Numbered from the stretch's first letter, positions 9,739-18,768 are shown. The stretch: 64,000 bases of DNA from Ohtaekwangia sp966211525 (GCA_966211525.1 CBIHOZ010000008.1:1-64000), one strand, 5' to 3'. Notes: generated by a model not told the origin, from the sequence alone. Numbers and translations are program-made.

Positions 9739-9896
9739 CGTTATAAGTTATCCATTAATCGTTATAAGTTAATCGTTAACTGGAGGCGATATATTGGGTG
9801 TAAGAGAAATATATACAGGTGCCCTTACGAAAATTACAGAACGGATAACGGATAACTTATAACGATTAACTTTTAACGGATAACTTTTAACCGAAA
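9739..9896. repeat. Inverted word-array element B (GTTATAAGTTAATC words)
   Basis: The left arm (about 9739-9781) is built from GTTATAAGTTATCC, ATTAATC, GTTATAAGTTAATC and GTTAAC. The right arm (about 9841-9893) carries the complements GGATAACTTATAACGATTAACTTTTAACGG and a further TAACTTTTAACC. The arms are about 60 bp apart and could pair. The right arm ends within a few bases of the histidine kinase stop codon (9900). No ORF or known repeat family was recognised inside. The architecture matches elements A, C, D, E and F, but the words differ. Confidence 0.8.
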
Positions 9897-9899
9897 CAC

Positions 9900-12320
9900 C
9901 TAGTGCGCTGGCAAGTATATATCAAACCGGGCGCCCTTGTCAGGTACGGCTACGGCCTCTATATAGCCACGATGATTTTCAACGATCTTCTTTACTATGG
10001 CCAGCCCTACTCCTGTACCGGAATACTCATCTTTAGCATGCAGGCGCTGGAATACTTCAAATATTTTTTCCTTGTAAAGCGGATCGAAACCAATTCCGTT
10101 ATCCACTACTGTTACGCGGTAGTAACTTTCGTCACGCGGTATAAATTTAGTCCGAAGGTCATCAGCGTTTATACCATTCGTTGTTTCTATTCGGATAACC
10201 GGTGGTCGCTCCGGTGAAGCAAACTTCAACGAGTTGCTGATGAGGTTAAACATTACCTGTCTGAACTGTAGTGGGATGATTTTTACTTCACGAAGATTAG
10301 CTGTTTCGATCGTTCCTGATTTTTCGCGCAGTGCCTCTTCGAAATCATTCTTCAATTCTTCTATAAGATGCCGCAGGTCTACCGTTTCAAATCTGCGATC
10401 CGTAGCGCCTCCTGTACGCGAGTATGCAAGCAAATCCTGAATGAGTACTTGCATCTGGTTGGCTGCCTTCTCTATCCTGGTAAAGTAATCAATGCCGCGC
10501 TCGGATAAATTTTCTTTCTGCTTGATGCGCGATGCAAAGGTCTGGATTTTTCGGAGCGGTTCCTGCAGATCGTGACTGGACACATACGCGAAAGATTGAA
10601 GCTCATCGTTCATGCGTTCCAGCGCATTGTTCTTCTCTTTCAATTCAACGGTGCGCTCGGTAACTTTCTTCTGCAGTTCTGAAGCAAAACTCTCGAGTAT
10701 AGCTTTTTGATTTTTTTCTTCGGTGATATCGCGGATTGTCCCAAGCATTTTTTCGGGGTTACCATCGCGATCATAAAATACTTTGCCGCGCGCTTCCATC
10801 CAATGTATACTCTTGTCGTTCCAGATGAGTCGTGCTTCGTAATGCAGCTTACCGGTTTTAAGAGCCTGTGCCAGCGCAGCATGTCGTGTCGGAAGATCTC
10901 CCGGATGAATATGATCGAGCAGTTGCTGATGCTGTAATGTAACACGTTCGTTATAGCCCAGTATCTGCAGGTAGCGATCTGAATATACACCTTCGCGTGT
11001 TCTCAGATCCAGTTCCCACGTACCGAGCTCACTGGCCTCAATAACAACGTTCAGCTTTTCTCCGCTCTCCTGTATAATTCTGCGTGCTTCTACTTTTTCG
11101 GAAACATCATTTACTGTAACAAACATACCCCATACGTTATTGTTTTCGTCAAACAACGGAGCATATTCATAATCCAGTATAAATTTCTTCAGACCATCAT
11201 TTCCCTGTACATAGGCCACGGCTTCTTTTTCACTGTGAACCTGACCTGATTCATAAACTTTGCGCAGCAGCAGCGGGTACTTTTGTTCTTTGAGTTCGGG
11301 AAATACATCCAGCAATTTTTTACCGATGACTTCGTGTTCCTGCTTACGCCATATCTTTTCGAACATCACGGAGTTGGCGAGCTCAATTATATAGTCTGTA
11401 CCGCGAAAGATCGTCATCGGTATAGGCGACTTCATGATCATCTCACGAAATTTACTTTCACTCTCGGCAAGTTTATAACGCGAACGAACCTGTTCGGTAA
11501 CTTCAGTAGCAACTACAATCACGCCCGATATCGCAGCATCTTCACGTAAGGGATGATATACAAAGTTGAAGTATGAATCTTCCTCGACTCCGTGGCGCTT
11601 GAGCGAAACTTTAAACTCGGTACCATAATACGGCACGCCTGTTTCCAGCACGCCCAGTAACAGGTGTTGTACGGCATCGCGCAGCTCCGGGAATGTCTCA
11701 AAGAAAGGTTTGCCTACTATATCTTCTTCGTTCTTGTCAACAATCTCCAGGTAAGTCCGGTTAGCCATTTCAACAACGAGTTCGCGACCGCGAAATATAG
11801 TTATACCGATAGGAACTTCGTATACTATATTTCTGAACCGGTTATTACTGTCAGTCAGCTTTTGCGTGTTGACAATTTTCTCGGTTGTTTCATTACAGAT
11901 CACCAGCACACCAGCAGTTTTACCGGTCTCATCCGGAACAGCACTATAACTGAACGTCCAGTATATATCTTCAATTCTCCCGTTGCGATAGAACGGCACC
12001 AGGAGATCTTCACGCCACACAGCCTCTCCGCTTAAAGCCTGGTCAAGCAAGGGTTTGATGATATGCCATATCTCTGCCCACGCTTCCTTAGCGGGCTTTC
12101 CCAGTATATAGGGATGCTTGCCATCTATACCCAGACTCGGTCTGAAAGCATCATTGTAAAATGAGATCAGTTCAGGTCCCCAGAACAAAAACATGGGAAA
12201 CCTGGAATTATGCATGACATTGAGAAGCGTTGATAGCGTTGGAGACCACTGCTCCCTCGGTCCAAGTGGAGTCTCTGCCCAGTTTTTATGGTCTATTAAA
12301 TCACGCATATCGAAGCTCAT
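9900..12320 (-). CDS. Multi-PAS sensor histidine kinase
   Basis: This 806-residue protein has no transmembrane segment, so it is a cytoplasmic sensor. Four PAS-type domains follow one another at about 25-150, 160-280, 285-410 and 415-545. The last has the PAS_3 look, with IHWMEARGKVFYDRDGNP. A coiled-coil linker (about 548-590) leads to a HisKA dimerisation domain with the phospho-acceptor SSHDLQEPLRKI. A HATPase_c domain follows, with an N-box (FNLISNSLKFAS), a G1 box (VDNGIGFD) and a G2 box (GTGVGLAIVKKIV). There is no receiver domain and no adjacent response regulator. The arrangement resembles phytochrome-like bacterial kinases without a GAF/PHY module. The ligand is unknown. Confidence 0.9.
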   Translation of the reverse strand: MSFDMRDLIDHKNWAETPLGPREQWSPTLSTLLNVMHNSRFPMFLFWGPELISFYNDAFRPSLGIDGKHPYILGKPAKEAWAEIWHIIKPLLDQALSGEAVWREDLLVPFYRNGRIEDIYWTFSYSAVPDETGKTAGVLVICNETTEKIVNTQKLTDSNNRFRNIVYEVPIGITIFRGRELVVEMANRTYLEIVDKNEEDIVGKPFFETFPELRDAVQHLLLGVLETGVPYYGTEFKVSLKRHGVEEDSYFNFVYHPLREDAAISGVIVVATEVTEQVRSRYKLAESESKFREMIMKSPIPMTIFRGTDYIIELANSVMFEKIWRKQEHEVIGKKLLDVFPELKEQKYPLLLRKVYESGQVHSEKEAVAYVQGNDGLKKFILDYEYAPLFDENNNVWGMFVTVNDVSEKVEARRIIQESGEKLNVVIEASELGTWELDLRTREGVYSDRYLQILGYNERVTLQHQQLLDHIHPGDLPTRHAALAQALKTGKLHYEARLIWNDKSIHWMEARGKVFYDRDGNPEKMLGTIRDITEEKNQKAILESFASELQKKVTERTVELKEKNNALERMNDELQSFAYVSSHDLQEPLRKIQTFASRIKQKENLSERGIDYFTRIEKAANQMQVLIQDLLAYSRTGGATDRRFETVDLRHLIEELKNDFEEALREKSGTIETANLREVKIIPLQFRQVMFNLISNSLKFASPERPPVIRIETTNGINADDLRTKFIPRDESYYRVTVVDNGIGFDPLYKEKIFEVFQRLHAKDEYSGTGVGLAIVKKIVENHRGYIEAVAVPDKGARFDIYLPAH

Positions 12321-12426
12321 AAAAAACGGGGTAAGGGTCTTTCAGTAAACTTACGGAATTACGCGAAGAGTTGGGTGATTTCTTTTTCCCGGAGAAAATG
12401 CTGGAGCTATCGGGGGGTACGGGAAA

Positions 12427-12696
12427 GTGTTTACGTGTGTAGGTGTTTACGTGTGTACGTGGGGTTGTGCTTTGAGTTTGTGAAATGAGGATGTAATGAC
12501 GGTGTTCAAAGCTATACTTATTATTTGGTGGTTTTAGTAGTTCGCGCGGGTCAACATCTAGAACTTTCGCTACTGTCTTAATACAGTTAGCTATACTGGT
12601 TTGACCAATCCACTCACATAAATACCTACACACCTAAACACGTACACACTTACACACGTAAACACCTAAACACGTACACACCTAAACACGTAAACA
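12427..12696. repeat. Inverted word-array element C (GTGTTTACGTGTGTA words)
   Basis: The left arm (12427-12464) reads GTGTTTACGTGTGTAG, GTGTTTACGTGTGTAC, GTGGGG. The longer right arm (12623-12696) carries many copies of the complements: CACCTAAACACGTACACA, CTTACACACGTAAA and so on. The spacer of about 158 bp contains a remnant of an HTH gene. The right arm finishes three bases before the stop codon of the small exported protein at 12700. It is not a CRISPR: there are no spacers of constant length, and the units are about 6-9 bp and contiguous. Confidence 0.8.
12517..12615 (-). pseudogene. Remnant of an XRE (Cro/C1-type) HTH gene
   Basis: Inside element C a minus-strand frame reads EWIGQTSIANCIKTVAKVLDVDPRELLKPPNNK. 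This matches the C-terminal half of a Cro/C1 helix-turn-helix domain, where the usual pattern is 'pslxtlxkIAkaLdVdpreLl'. The expected N-terminal half is missing. In its place is the right arm of word-array element C. The frame also runs on without a stop into the left arm. I read this as a decayed HTH gene colonised or truncated by the repeat. The family call rests on one motif. Confidence 0.4.
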
Positions 12697-12699
12697 TCA

Positions 12700-13122
12700 T
12701 CACCGCTTCGTCAGGCATTCCTGCTTAAATACGGTGACGAATTTATTCTCATTATATACTTCGATGCGGCTGATCCGGTCTTTGTTTACTACCTCGGGAT
12801 CGGGTGTAGCCTGTGCGTTGTAGGGCTTTGGATCTGCCAGGTAAATGTGCAGGGCTATATCGCTGATCTTGAATCGCACGATGACGCCATTTAAAATTCC
12901 CTGTGATGTAACGATGTATGACTTTTCGTAGTTCTGGGAATCGATCAGTCCCAACAACGCCTCTACTTCCTTTCCGACAAACTTGTTGAGCGGTGGCAAA
13001 TTCAAACTGTCAAGTCCGGCCGCAGGATTGAAATTTTCGGGACCCGCTGCTGCCTGAATTTTGCCCGCCATGGTCATCAGCAGAAATAAAAATGCAATTG
13101 TTTTGATGTTCGATAAAGCCAT
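12700..13122 (-). CDS. Small exported protein of unknown function
   Basis: This is a 140-residue protein. The ATG at 13122 (MALSNIKTIAFLFLL) gives a clean Sec signal peptide with likely cleavage after GKIQA (about residue 22). An upstream in-frame start at 13149 would only add nine residues. The mature part has predicted beta strands (YIVTSQGILNGVIVRFKISDIALHIYLAD) and ends in FKQECLTKR with a single Cys. No family is recognised. The gene stands between word-array element C, which touches its stop codon, and a 270-bp region upstream of the divergent AraC gene. Confidence 0.6.
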   Translation of the reverse strand: MALSNIKTIAFLFLLMTMAGKIQAAAGPENFNPAAGLDSLNLPPLNKFVGKEVEALLGLIDSQNYEKSYIVTSQGILNGVIVRFKISDIALHIYLADPKPYNAQATPDPEVVNKDRISRIEVYNENKFVTVFKQECLTKR

Positions 13123-13395
13123 TAACGCGTGTTTACAACTTAAGCACAAAACGGAGCGCTTACCCCCAAAGCTTCTTCAGGAAAATCTGCATAAAACTTT
13201 CAGACACTGATTTCAGGCGAAAAACGCAATAACAACGGAGACACGATCGGTCGTGCCAAAACCATCTATCGGTTACAATAGTCTGTTGCTTCGATCCGTC
13301 TTTGTAGTGTAGCCGTACGGTTGTGAGTCTCAGCGGGGAATAACCTTTGCAAATCCTGACCGTTGGACAAGCTGTATCCGTAAACAAAAAGTCAG

Positions 13396-14307
13396 TTGAG
13401 CAAGCCTATAAAAACGTTCGATACAAGCGAGTTCATGCATGCGTTCATGAACCCGCACCCCAGCCTGAAGCAAATGATCAAACCTGACTTCGGGCGTTTC
13501 TTCATTTGTCCTGTGCAGGACCTGATCAAAATTTCAAAGCTGCCGGTGCCACCAACCCGATCGACAACGCACATTATTATATACCTTACCAGTGGTGTGG
13601 CTACCATGCGCATTGGACTTCATCCGGTTCAAATAAAGAAAGGTGAATGTCTCATCGTCCCGGCCGGACAGGTTTTCAGCTATGATCAATACGAAGTAAA
13701 CGAAGGCTATATTGTTGTTTTTGACAACGACTTTCTAGTTGGAAAGCTTGGGAGCGCTGATCTGTTAAAAGAGTTTGAATTCCTGCAGCTCTGGGGAAAT
13801 CAGGTTGTAAGGACGGATGCACCACGCGCTATATATATACCACAGACGTTGAATCGGATTCTCCAGGAGTATACCGAGCACGGGCTCGCGAATCAAATGA
13901 TCATCCAGTCTCATTTTCTGGCAGCACTGTGTGAACTCAACGTATGTTACACACCATTGTCTGCGCACGCTAACAAAACAGCCGTTACCCTCACAAACCG
14001 TTTTAAGAAACTTGTCTATAAATATATTCGCAGCAAACACCGTGTAACTGATTATGCATCGTTATTACACGTTAGTCCTAATCATCTCAATAAAACCGTA
14101 CGCGAGGTAACACAGAAATCCTGTTCAAAGTGGATTGATGAAACGCTGATAACCGAAGCGAAAGTACTGCTCTTTCAAACGAGCGATAACATCAGCGAGA
14201 TAGCTTCCGAACTGGGTATTCACGATCCTTCATACTTCAGCAGATTGTTTAAAAAATACGAAGGCGTTACACCCGTGCAGTATCGCAGAATGATTGAAAA
14301 GTCCTGA
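13396..14307 (+). CDS. AraC-family transcriptional regulator
   Basis: This 303-residue regulator has an N-terminal cupin-like sensing domain (about 35-170; YLTSGVATMRIGLHPVQIKKGE, then VPAGQVFSYD). Its C-terminal double helix-turn-helix is at about 195-300 (HVSPNHLNKTVREVT; ISEIASELGIHDPSYFSRLFKKYEGVTPVQYR). The start is TTG at 13396, because an in-frame stop lies five codons upstream. An ATG at 13435 is the alternative. AraC proteins of this kind activate nearby promoters. The next two genes (14381 and 14848) lie 73 bp downstream on the same strand and are plausible targets or operon partners. Confidence 0.88.
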   Translation: MSKPIKTFDTSEFMHAFMNPHPSLKQMIKPDFGRFFICPVQDLIKISKLPVPPTRSTTHIIIYLTSGVATMRIGLHPVQIKKGECLIVPAGQVFSYDQYEVNEGYIVVFDNDFLVGKLGSADLLKEFEFLQLWGNQVVRTDAPRAIYIPQTLNRILQEYTEHGLANQMIIQSHFLAALCELNVCYTPLSAHANKTAVTLTNRFKKLVYKYIRSKHRVTDYASLLHVSPNHLNKTVREVTQKSCSKWIDETLITEAKVLLFQTSDNISEIASELGIHDPSYFSRLFKKYEGVTPVQYRRMIEKS

Positions 14308-14380
14308 CGGTTGCACGGTATATCCTACACCCTGCATCGCGCAACACTGAAATTTGCGATCGGTTCAAGTGCTGCTTAAC

Positions 14381-14851
14381 ATGTATTCTACTTTACTCAC
14401 ATTTCATTCTTTTTTCCGGTGGATGGTATTGCTGTCACTGCTGCTTTCCATTTACAAAGCCTATACCGGCTATACCACGAATAAATCATTTTCAAAAACG
14501 GATAACGCTTTGCGGCATTGGACAGCTACGATTGCACATGTCCAGTTGATGCTTGGCGTTATACTCTATATCAAAAGTCCGATCGTTCAATATTTCTGGA
14601 ATGATACCCGTGAGGCCGTTCAGTATACGGAGCCAACATTCTTTGCACTCTATCATTTTATACTGATGAGTGTAGCGGTAGTGTTGATAACGATCGGTTC
14701 AGCATTGGCAAAGCGCCGAGTAACCGATCAACAAAAATTCAAAACGATGCTGGTCTGGTTCAGCATTACACTCCTGATCATTTTGATTGCTATACCATGG
14801 AAGTTCTTGCCATGGATCAGCAGACCCTATATCCGAATCTTAAACGTATGA
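14381..14851 (+). CDS. Four-helix inner-membrane protein, unknown function
   Basis: This is a 156-residue protein. The ATG at 14381 (MYSTLLTFHSFFRWMVLLS) is preferred over 14354. Four hydrophobic helices lie at about 12-30, 50-68, 88-110 and 123-145. Histidines in or near helices (FHSFFRW, ALRHW, IAHVQ, LYHF) recall small haem-b membrane proteins, but no family was identified. It overlaps the next gene by 4 bp (ATGA at 14848-14851), so the two are translationally coupled and probably act together. Confidence 0.7.
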   Translation: MYSTLLTFHSFFRWMVLLSLLLSIYKAYTGYTTNKSFSKTDNALRHWTATIAHVQLMLGVILYIKSPIVQYFWNDTREAVQYTEPTFFALYHFILMSVAVVLITIGSALAKRRVTDQQKFKTMLVWFSITLLIILIAIPWKFLPWISRPYIRILNV

Positions 14852-15168
14852 AAAAATTCTTTACAACTCCCATCGGCCGCCTGAGACTATATGCATTTCT
14901 GGAAGGCGTTTCATTGCTGGTACTGGTATTCATTGCAGTGCCGTTCAAATATATACTTCACAACCCCGCGTGGGTAAAAACCATCGGGCCTATACACGGA
15001 GCTTTGTTCCTGCTATTTATCTTCAACGCGTTGCGTACCGGTGTAGAACAAAAATGGAAGTTCAGCGAGATAACCTGGAAGATCATCATAGCCTGCTTTA
15101 TACCATTCGGAACATTCTACATAGATTGGAAGATACTTCGTTCTATCCATAACGAAGAGAACGTGTGA
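14848..15168 (+). CDS. DUF3817-family membrane protein
   Basis: This is a 106-residue protein. The ATG at 14848 overlaps the upstream stop as ATGA and is preferred over an earlier in-frame start at 14797. The sequence GRLRLYAFLEGVSLLVLVFIAVPFKY and the following IGPIHGALFLLFIFNALR are characteristic of DUF3817 (YdzA-like) integral membrane proteins. Three hydrophobic helices are visible. The last helix contains FIPFGTFYIDWKI. The function of the family is unknown. It belongs to the AraC-associated cluster beginning at 13396. Confidence 0.8.
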   Translation: MKKFFTTPIGRLRLYAFLEGVSLLVLVFIAVPFKYILHNPAWVKTIGPIHGALFLLFIFNALRTGVEQKWKFSEITWKIIIACFIPFGTFYIDWKILRSIHNEENV

Positions 15169-15177
15169 TGTTGCTAA

Positions 15178-15918
15178 CTATCGTGCTGCGAGCAGCTTTT
15201 CATATTCGTCAAGGATTTTAATCAGATCTTCTTTGTTCTTAAAGCTCAATTTATTTTCATCAGCATATTTACCTAAGGCAGGGTAATATTCAGCAGTATA
15301 TTTTCCAAATAGATCGACCTCGATAAATTGACTGCTTTTACCATGAGTGTCTAACAGGTCGCCTTCTTTTTCTTTCGTTTTGAATTCAAGGTATGCCTCG
15401 AACAAGCCATCACTGTTTACAAAATATACCGTCTCTGTTTGCACCATCTTCAAATTCTTTCGATCAGTTAATGTCTTCGCCTGGCGCTTCCTTATTATAT
15501 TAGCCGGAGTTACAGACTTTAAGCGCCCGATCTTTGACAGTACTGCAAAAGACTGAAGCTCTTTCAGGACTTCAAATATTTCGACATTTTTCATTCCCGT
15601 CTCTTCATCAGCAGACTCAATGCAATAGAAACGCCTAAGCCTGCCTAAATCACTGGCATAAAACTGAAAACCTAAAAGACGTTTGGCGTTGAAGGATTTC
15701 GTATCATTATCATTCACATGTACGATAACAATACCATCATTGTCGTTGAACACAATGTTACCCGTTATCTCCGATCCATCGATCAGAACAACTTTACCTG
15801 GTCTGGCCGTTGTATCATACTTGATGATCCGCGATTTACCGACTTGAGCAAAGGAATTATTGGAAAAAGAAAGAATTGCCAACACAAGGCAAAATGAATA
15901 CACACTGGCAGACGACAT
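15178..15918 (-). CDS. Exported protein of unknown function
   Basis: This 246-residue protein has a Sec signal peptide (hydrophobic 5-20, likely cleaved after NSFAQ). The N-terminal third looks like a small beta barrel (GKVVLIDGSEITGNIVFNDNDGIVIVHV), as seen in many Bacteroidota exported proteins whose role is not known. The C-terminal half is charged and helical (ALGKYADENKLSFKNKEDLIKILDEYEKLL). No catalytic motif is recognised. It converges with the DUF3817 gene, with nine bases between the stops. No hairpin terminator was seen in that short gap. Confidence 0.6.
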   Translation of the reverse strand: MSSASVYSFCLVLAILSFSNNSFAQVGKSRIIKYDTTARPGKVVLIDGSEITGNIVFNDNDGIVIVHVNDNDTKSFNAKRLLGFQFYASDLGRLRRFYCIESADEETGMKNVEIFEVLKELQSFAVLSKIGRLKSVTPANIIRKRQAKTLTDRKNLKMVQTETVYFVNSDGLFEAYLEFKTKEKEGDLLDTHGKSSQFIEVDLFGKYTAEYYPALGKYADENKLSFKNKEDLIKILDEYEKLLAAR

Positions 15919-16002
15919 AGGTTAGAATATCGGTTCCAATATATACCATGCATTTGTTATTCACAACACGCCAGCACTCACTGTCCGGAAAGCAATAAAA
16001 AA

Positions 16003-16022
16003 AGCCTGTATTGCTACAGGCT
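16003..16022 (-). terminator. Intrinsic terminator for the DUF4136 gene
   Basis: A perfect inverted repeat, AGCCTGTA (16003-16010) / TACAGGCT (16015-16022), has a 4-nt loop. On the minus strand it is followed by a T-run (complement of aataaaaaa at about 15994-16002). It lies directly after the stop codon at 16030. Confidence 0.85.
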
Positions 16023-16029
16023 TTCCCAC

Positions 16030-16627
16030 TTAACTAATCGAGGAGTATCCTTGCTCCTTATCATCCTTATCCTCCCTCACCGGATACTTCTTGATTATTG
16101 CCTTTATACCCTTCCTGATCAGCTTTTCAATGTTGCTGGTTTGTTCGATGTTGCCTTTTACGGAACCACGCCACACCACTTCGTTTGTTGCCTTATCGGT
16201 AATATCAAGGATCAATGTACCTTGTGTATAGGTATATGATCTCGTATTTCCATAAGGCCATCCATAGGCGAACGGATAAAAACCAAACCGGTACGGAAAG
16301 AACGGTGCGTACAGATAATATCCGTTGTTTGAATACTGCTGCTCTTTCTTCTCGGTGTAAGTCTTATAGCTTACCAGGAAAGTCAGGATGTTTATCATCT
16401 CTGCGAAGTCCTATTCTATTGAACTCATCTTCTACCGCGTGTTTGATTCGTTTGTTAATCAGATCACCGCGGTATAGCGGGTTCTCTACTTTGATTTCTG
16501 ATTCGCCCCAGCTATAAGTCTGAAGGCGATTGAAATCCACCGTTTTATCTACATCTGTTACTGCGCAACCTGCCAGTCCTATCAAAAAGAGGCAGAAGGT
16601 TGCAATTCCCGTTATGTTCTGTCTCAT
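16030..16627 (-). pseudogene. DUF4136 lipoprotein, broken by a single-base frameshift
   Basis: The first frame (start 16627) has a lipoprotein signal (LFLIGLAGC) and the DUF4136 opening (DFNRLQTYSWGE). It then derails after DKHPDF. The second frame picks up exactly there as LVSYKTYTEKKEQQY. It continues through the family's Tyr/Pro/Gly-rich centre and GTLILDITDKATNEVVWRGSVKG to the stop at 16030. Removing one base from the GG at 16377-16378 restores a continuous protein of about 198 residues. Both halves are otherwise intact, so the lesion is either very recent, a sequencing error or, less likely, recoding. DUF4136 proteins are outer-membrane lipoproteins of unknown role. Confidence 0.8.
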
Positions 16628-16857
16628 CTTTCATTCTCCTTTTCACATGCACTAACGCTACAGATCTTCAATTTCGTTTCTATATGAAAAAATTATAAAT
16701 CAATTATTAAACGCCAACAGGCGAACTACGCTGATTCGAAATTTGTTTATCCACCTACAGGACATGTTATCCTTCCGACAAATAGATACCATCCATACCG
16801 TTGGGTACAGTTTCGCATAAACAAGACTAACTACGGAGTGTATAGCAGTCCCCTGTC

Positions 16858-17772
16858 TTAGGATAAATACTTCTGGAGATTTTTCTTAAAGAATATAGCG
16901 CTGTCCGCTATACTTTGCATGGAGTCCTTTGCAAAATTACCGCCCTGCTCGAGGAAGTAGAATTGAAGACCAGCACGTTTTGCTTCAGGAAGTATAACAC
17001 TATAGTCGATTGAGCCATTGCCAAGTTCGGTGTAATCGCGTGTCTTCTTGTCCATATCTTTGATGTGCCACATTACAAAGCGTCCGGGTTGTTTACTGAA
17101 CAACTGTGCCGGTGTAAGTTTCGAGGAATGTACCGCCCAGTATAGATCGATCTGAAGCTTTACCAACGATGCATCCGTATCGCGCATAATGATATCATAT
17201 CCATTCTCACCGTTGTGATCAACAAATTCAAAATCATGATTATGATAGGCAAAGCCGAGTCCTGCTTTGGTTACACGCTCCCCTACTATATTCAGTTTTT
17301 GCGCCAATAGTTTGAAATTCTCGATCGACCTTGAATCTGGATCAAGCCATGGCCACGTAATATAGCGTTGTCCTAATGCATGCGCGCCAACTATACATGC
17401 GTCTACATAGCGATCGAGTTCACCCTGCGGCTTACTCAGATACTTGTATAAATCATAATGACCACTGGAAGTTGTTAATGAATGCTCATCCAGCAATTGC
17501 TTATAGGTCGCAGCTTGCATACCGTAGTATTCTGTCTTTACCGGGTCGAATCCATACGTCTCAAGATCCTGGTAGCCGAGCGATGCAATCTTCTTCAAAG
17601 TGCCGCGTACATCTTTGGCCATAGCATCGCGAACTGTAAAAAGTTGCAATCCCATTTTTAAAGATGACGAACGCGGACTGGCATCAAGACCAAACGAAAG
17701 AAGCGAAGCCGCTCCAATCAAAGCACCCGACTGCTGTATAAATTTTCTACGATCAATAAACTGGCTGGACAT
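16858..17772 (-). CDS. Tat-exported sugar phosphate isomerase/epimerase-like TIM barrel
   Basis: This 304-residue protein opens with a twin-arginine signal (DRRKFIQQSGALIGAASLLSFG), so it is exported folded to the periplasm. The rest is a xylose-isomerase-like (AP_endonuc_2) TIM barrel: LKMGLQLFTVRDAM, then AYHNHDFEF, VKLQIDLYWAVHS, FVMWHIKDMD and YFLEQGG. The acidic and His residues in these strands form the usual divalent metal site. Such proteins in Bacteroidota act on sugars or inositol-type compounds. The substrate is unknown. The gene appears alone, upstream of word-array element D. Confidence 0.82.
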   Translation of the reverse strand: MSSQFIDRRKFIQQSGALIGAASLLSFGLDASPRSSSLKMGLQLFTVRDAMAKDVRGTLKKIASLGYQDLETYGFDPVKTEYYGMQAATYKQLLDEHSLTTSSGHYDLYKYLSKPQGELDRYVDACIVGAHALGQRYITWPWLDPDSRSIENFKLLAQKLNIVGERVTKAGLGFAYHNHDFEFVDHNGENGYDIIMRDTDASLVKLQIDLYWAVHSSKLTPAQLFSKQPGRFVMWHIKDMDKKTRDYTELGNGSIDYSVILPEAKRAGLQFYFLEQGGNFAKDSMQSIADSAIFFKKNLQKYLS

Positions 17773-17817
17773 GGCGTGTGGTTTTTATGAATGCAGTAAT
17801 ATAGCAAATTTGCTTTA

Positions 17818-17976
17818 GAGTTGCTGGCTACTAGCTGCGAGTTGTTGATTCCGGTAGCTCCAACGCTTACACGTAGTCGCTATATTTAGCAGCGCTGGCA
17901 TTTCCCTCGCAGCTCGCAAATCACAGCTCACAGCTCCCTGCATTTTCCAGTAGCCAGGAGCCAGCAGCTTGCAGCC
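17818..17976. repeat. Inverted word-array element D (GAGCTGTGAGCTGCGA words)
   Basis: The left arm (17818-17844) reads GAGTTGCTGGCTACTAGCTGCGAGTTG. The right arm (about 17906-17976) is a run of complements: CGCAGCTCGCAAATCACAGCTCACAGCTCC, then CAGTAGCCAGGAGCCAGCAGCTTGCAGCC. The spacer is about 60 bp. The right arm ends eight bases before the stop codon of the SDR gene (17985). The layout matches elements A-C, E and F, with a different, GC-richer word set. Confidence 0.75.
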
Positions 17977-17984
17977 TTACATTC

Positions 17985-18725
17985 CTACGCCATCGCTCCA
18001 TTCACGCCCACGTTCTGCGCGCTGATCCACTTCGCTTCATCGCTTACGAGGAAGAGTACAACATTGGCAATGTCTTGTGGATCGCCGATGCGATTGAATG
18101 CAGAGAGTGATGCAAGTCTGCTGATGGTCTCTTCTGATTTTCCGTTGGTGAACAACTCGGTGTTGGTTGGACCTGGAGATATAGAGTTTACATTGATACC
18201 ACGTTTACCTACCTCTTTGGCAAATACGCGCGTGAGTTGCTCAACCGCTGCTTTGGTGGCTACATACGTTGCGTATCCGGGTAACATGATGCGATTAACC
18301 GATGTTGAAAAATTAACGATGCTTCCTTTATCAGCAAGGTGTGTGGCGGCTTCGCGCAAGGCGTTGAATACACCTTTCACGTTGGTATTAAATTGCTTGT
18401 CAAATTCCTCATCGGTTGTATCAACAATCGGTTTGGTGATCATCACACCAGCATTGTTTACCAGTATATCTACGCGACCAAATTGTGCTATAGTTCGTGT
18501 AAAGAGATTCTTTACATCACTGGCTTTACTTACATCGCCTTGTATAGCTATAGCAGTGCCACCACCGGAAGTTATATCCTGTACTACCTGCTCGGCAGCA
18601 TCTTTACTGCCGGCATAATTCACGACAACAGTAGCACCGGCTCCGGCCAGCGTTTTCGCTACGGAAGCTCCTATACCTTTGGAAGCTCCGGTTACAATGG
18701 CGATCTTATTCTTTAACGTACTCAT
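17985..18725 (-). CDS. SDR-family oxidoreductase (FabG-like)
   Basis: This 246-residue classical short-chain dehydrogenase/reductase is a cytosolic NAD(P)-dependent alcohol/ketone oxidoreductase. The cofactor motif TGASKGIGASVAK lies near residue 13. NNAG is at about 88. A catalytic Ser is in STSV, and the YATYVATKAA segment supplies the Tyr and Lys (Y-x3-K). It ends with the usual SISPGPTNTE and C-terminal GVNGAMA. The substrate is unknown. Its promoter shares a bipartite motif with the next SDR gene upstream (18769-18826 and 19630-19689), suggesting both are controlled by the AraC protein at 19707. Confidence 0.9.
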   Translation of the reverse strand: MSTLKNKIAIVTGASKGIGASVAKTLAGAGATVVVNYAGSKDAAEQVVQDITSGGGTAIAIQGDVSKASDVKNLFTRTIAQFGRVDILVNNAGVMITKPIVDTTDEEFDKQFNTNVKGVFNALREAATHLADKGSIVNFSTSVNRIMLPGYATYVATKAAVEQLTRVFAKEVGKRGINVNSISPGPTNTELFTNGKSEETISRLASLSAFNRIGDPQDIANVVLFLVSDEAKWISAQNVGVNGAMA

Positions 18726-18768
18726 GTTCTTTGTTGTTTTTAGTTAGCATATAAACGTATTGTTGAGT

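Noticed and set aside
12301..12633. 110-residue minus-strand frame upstream of the histidine kinase
   Set aside because: It begins in the word-array right arm and runs through the left arm. Only about 33 residues show an HTH-like pattern, so it is reported as a pseudogene fragment and not as a gene.
13160..13387. 75-residue minus-strand frame before the AraC gene
   Set aside because: The composition (many Arg, Cys, Trp, Ser) is not protein-like, and there is no recognisable start context or family. It fills the normal promoter region of the AraC gene.
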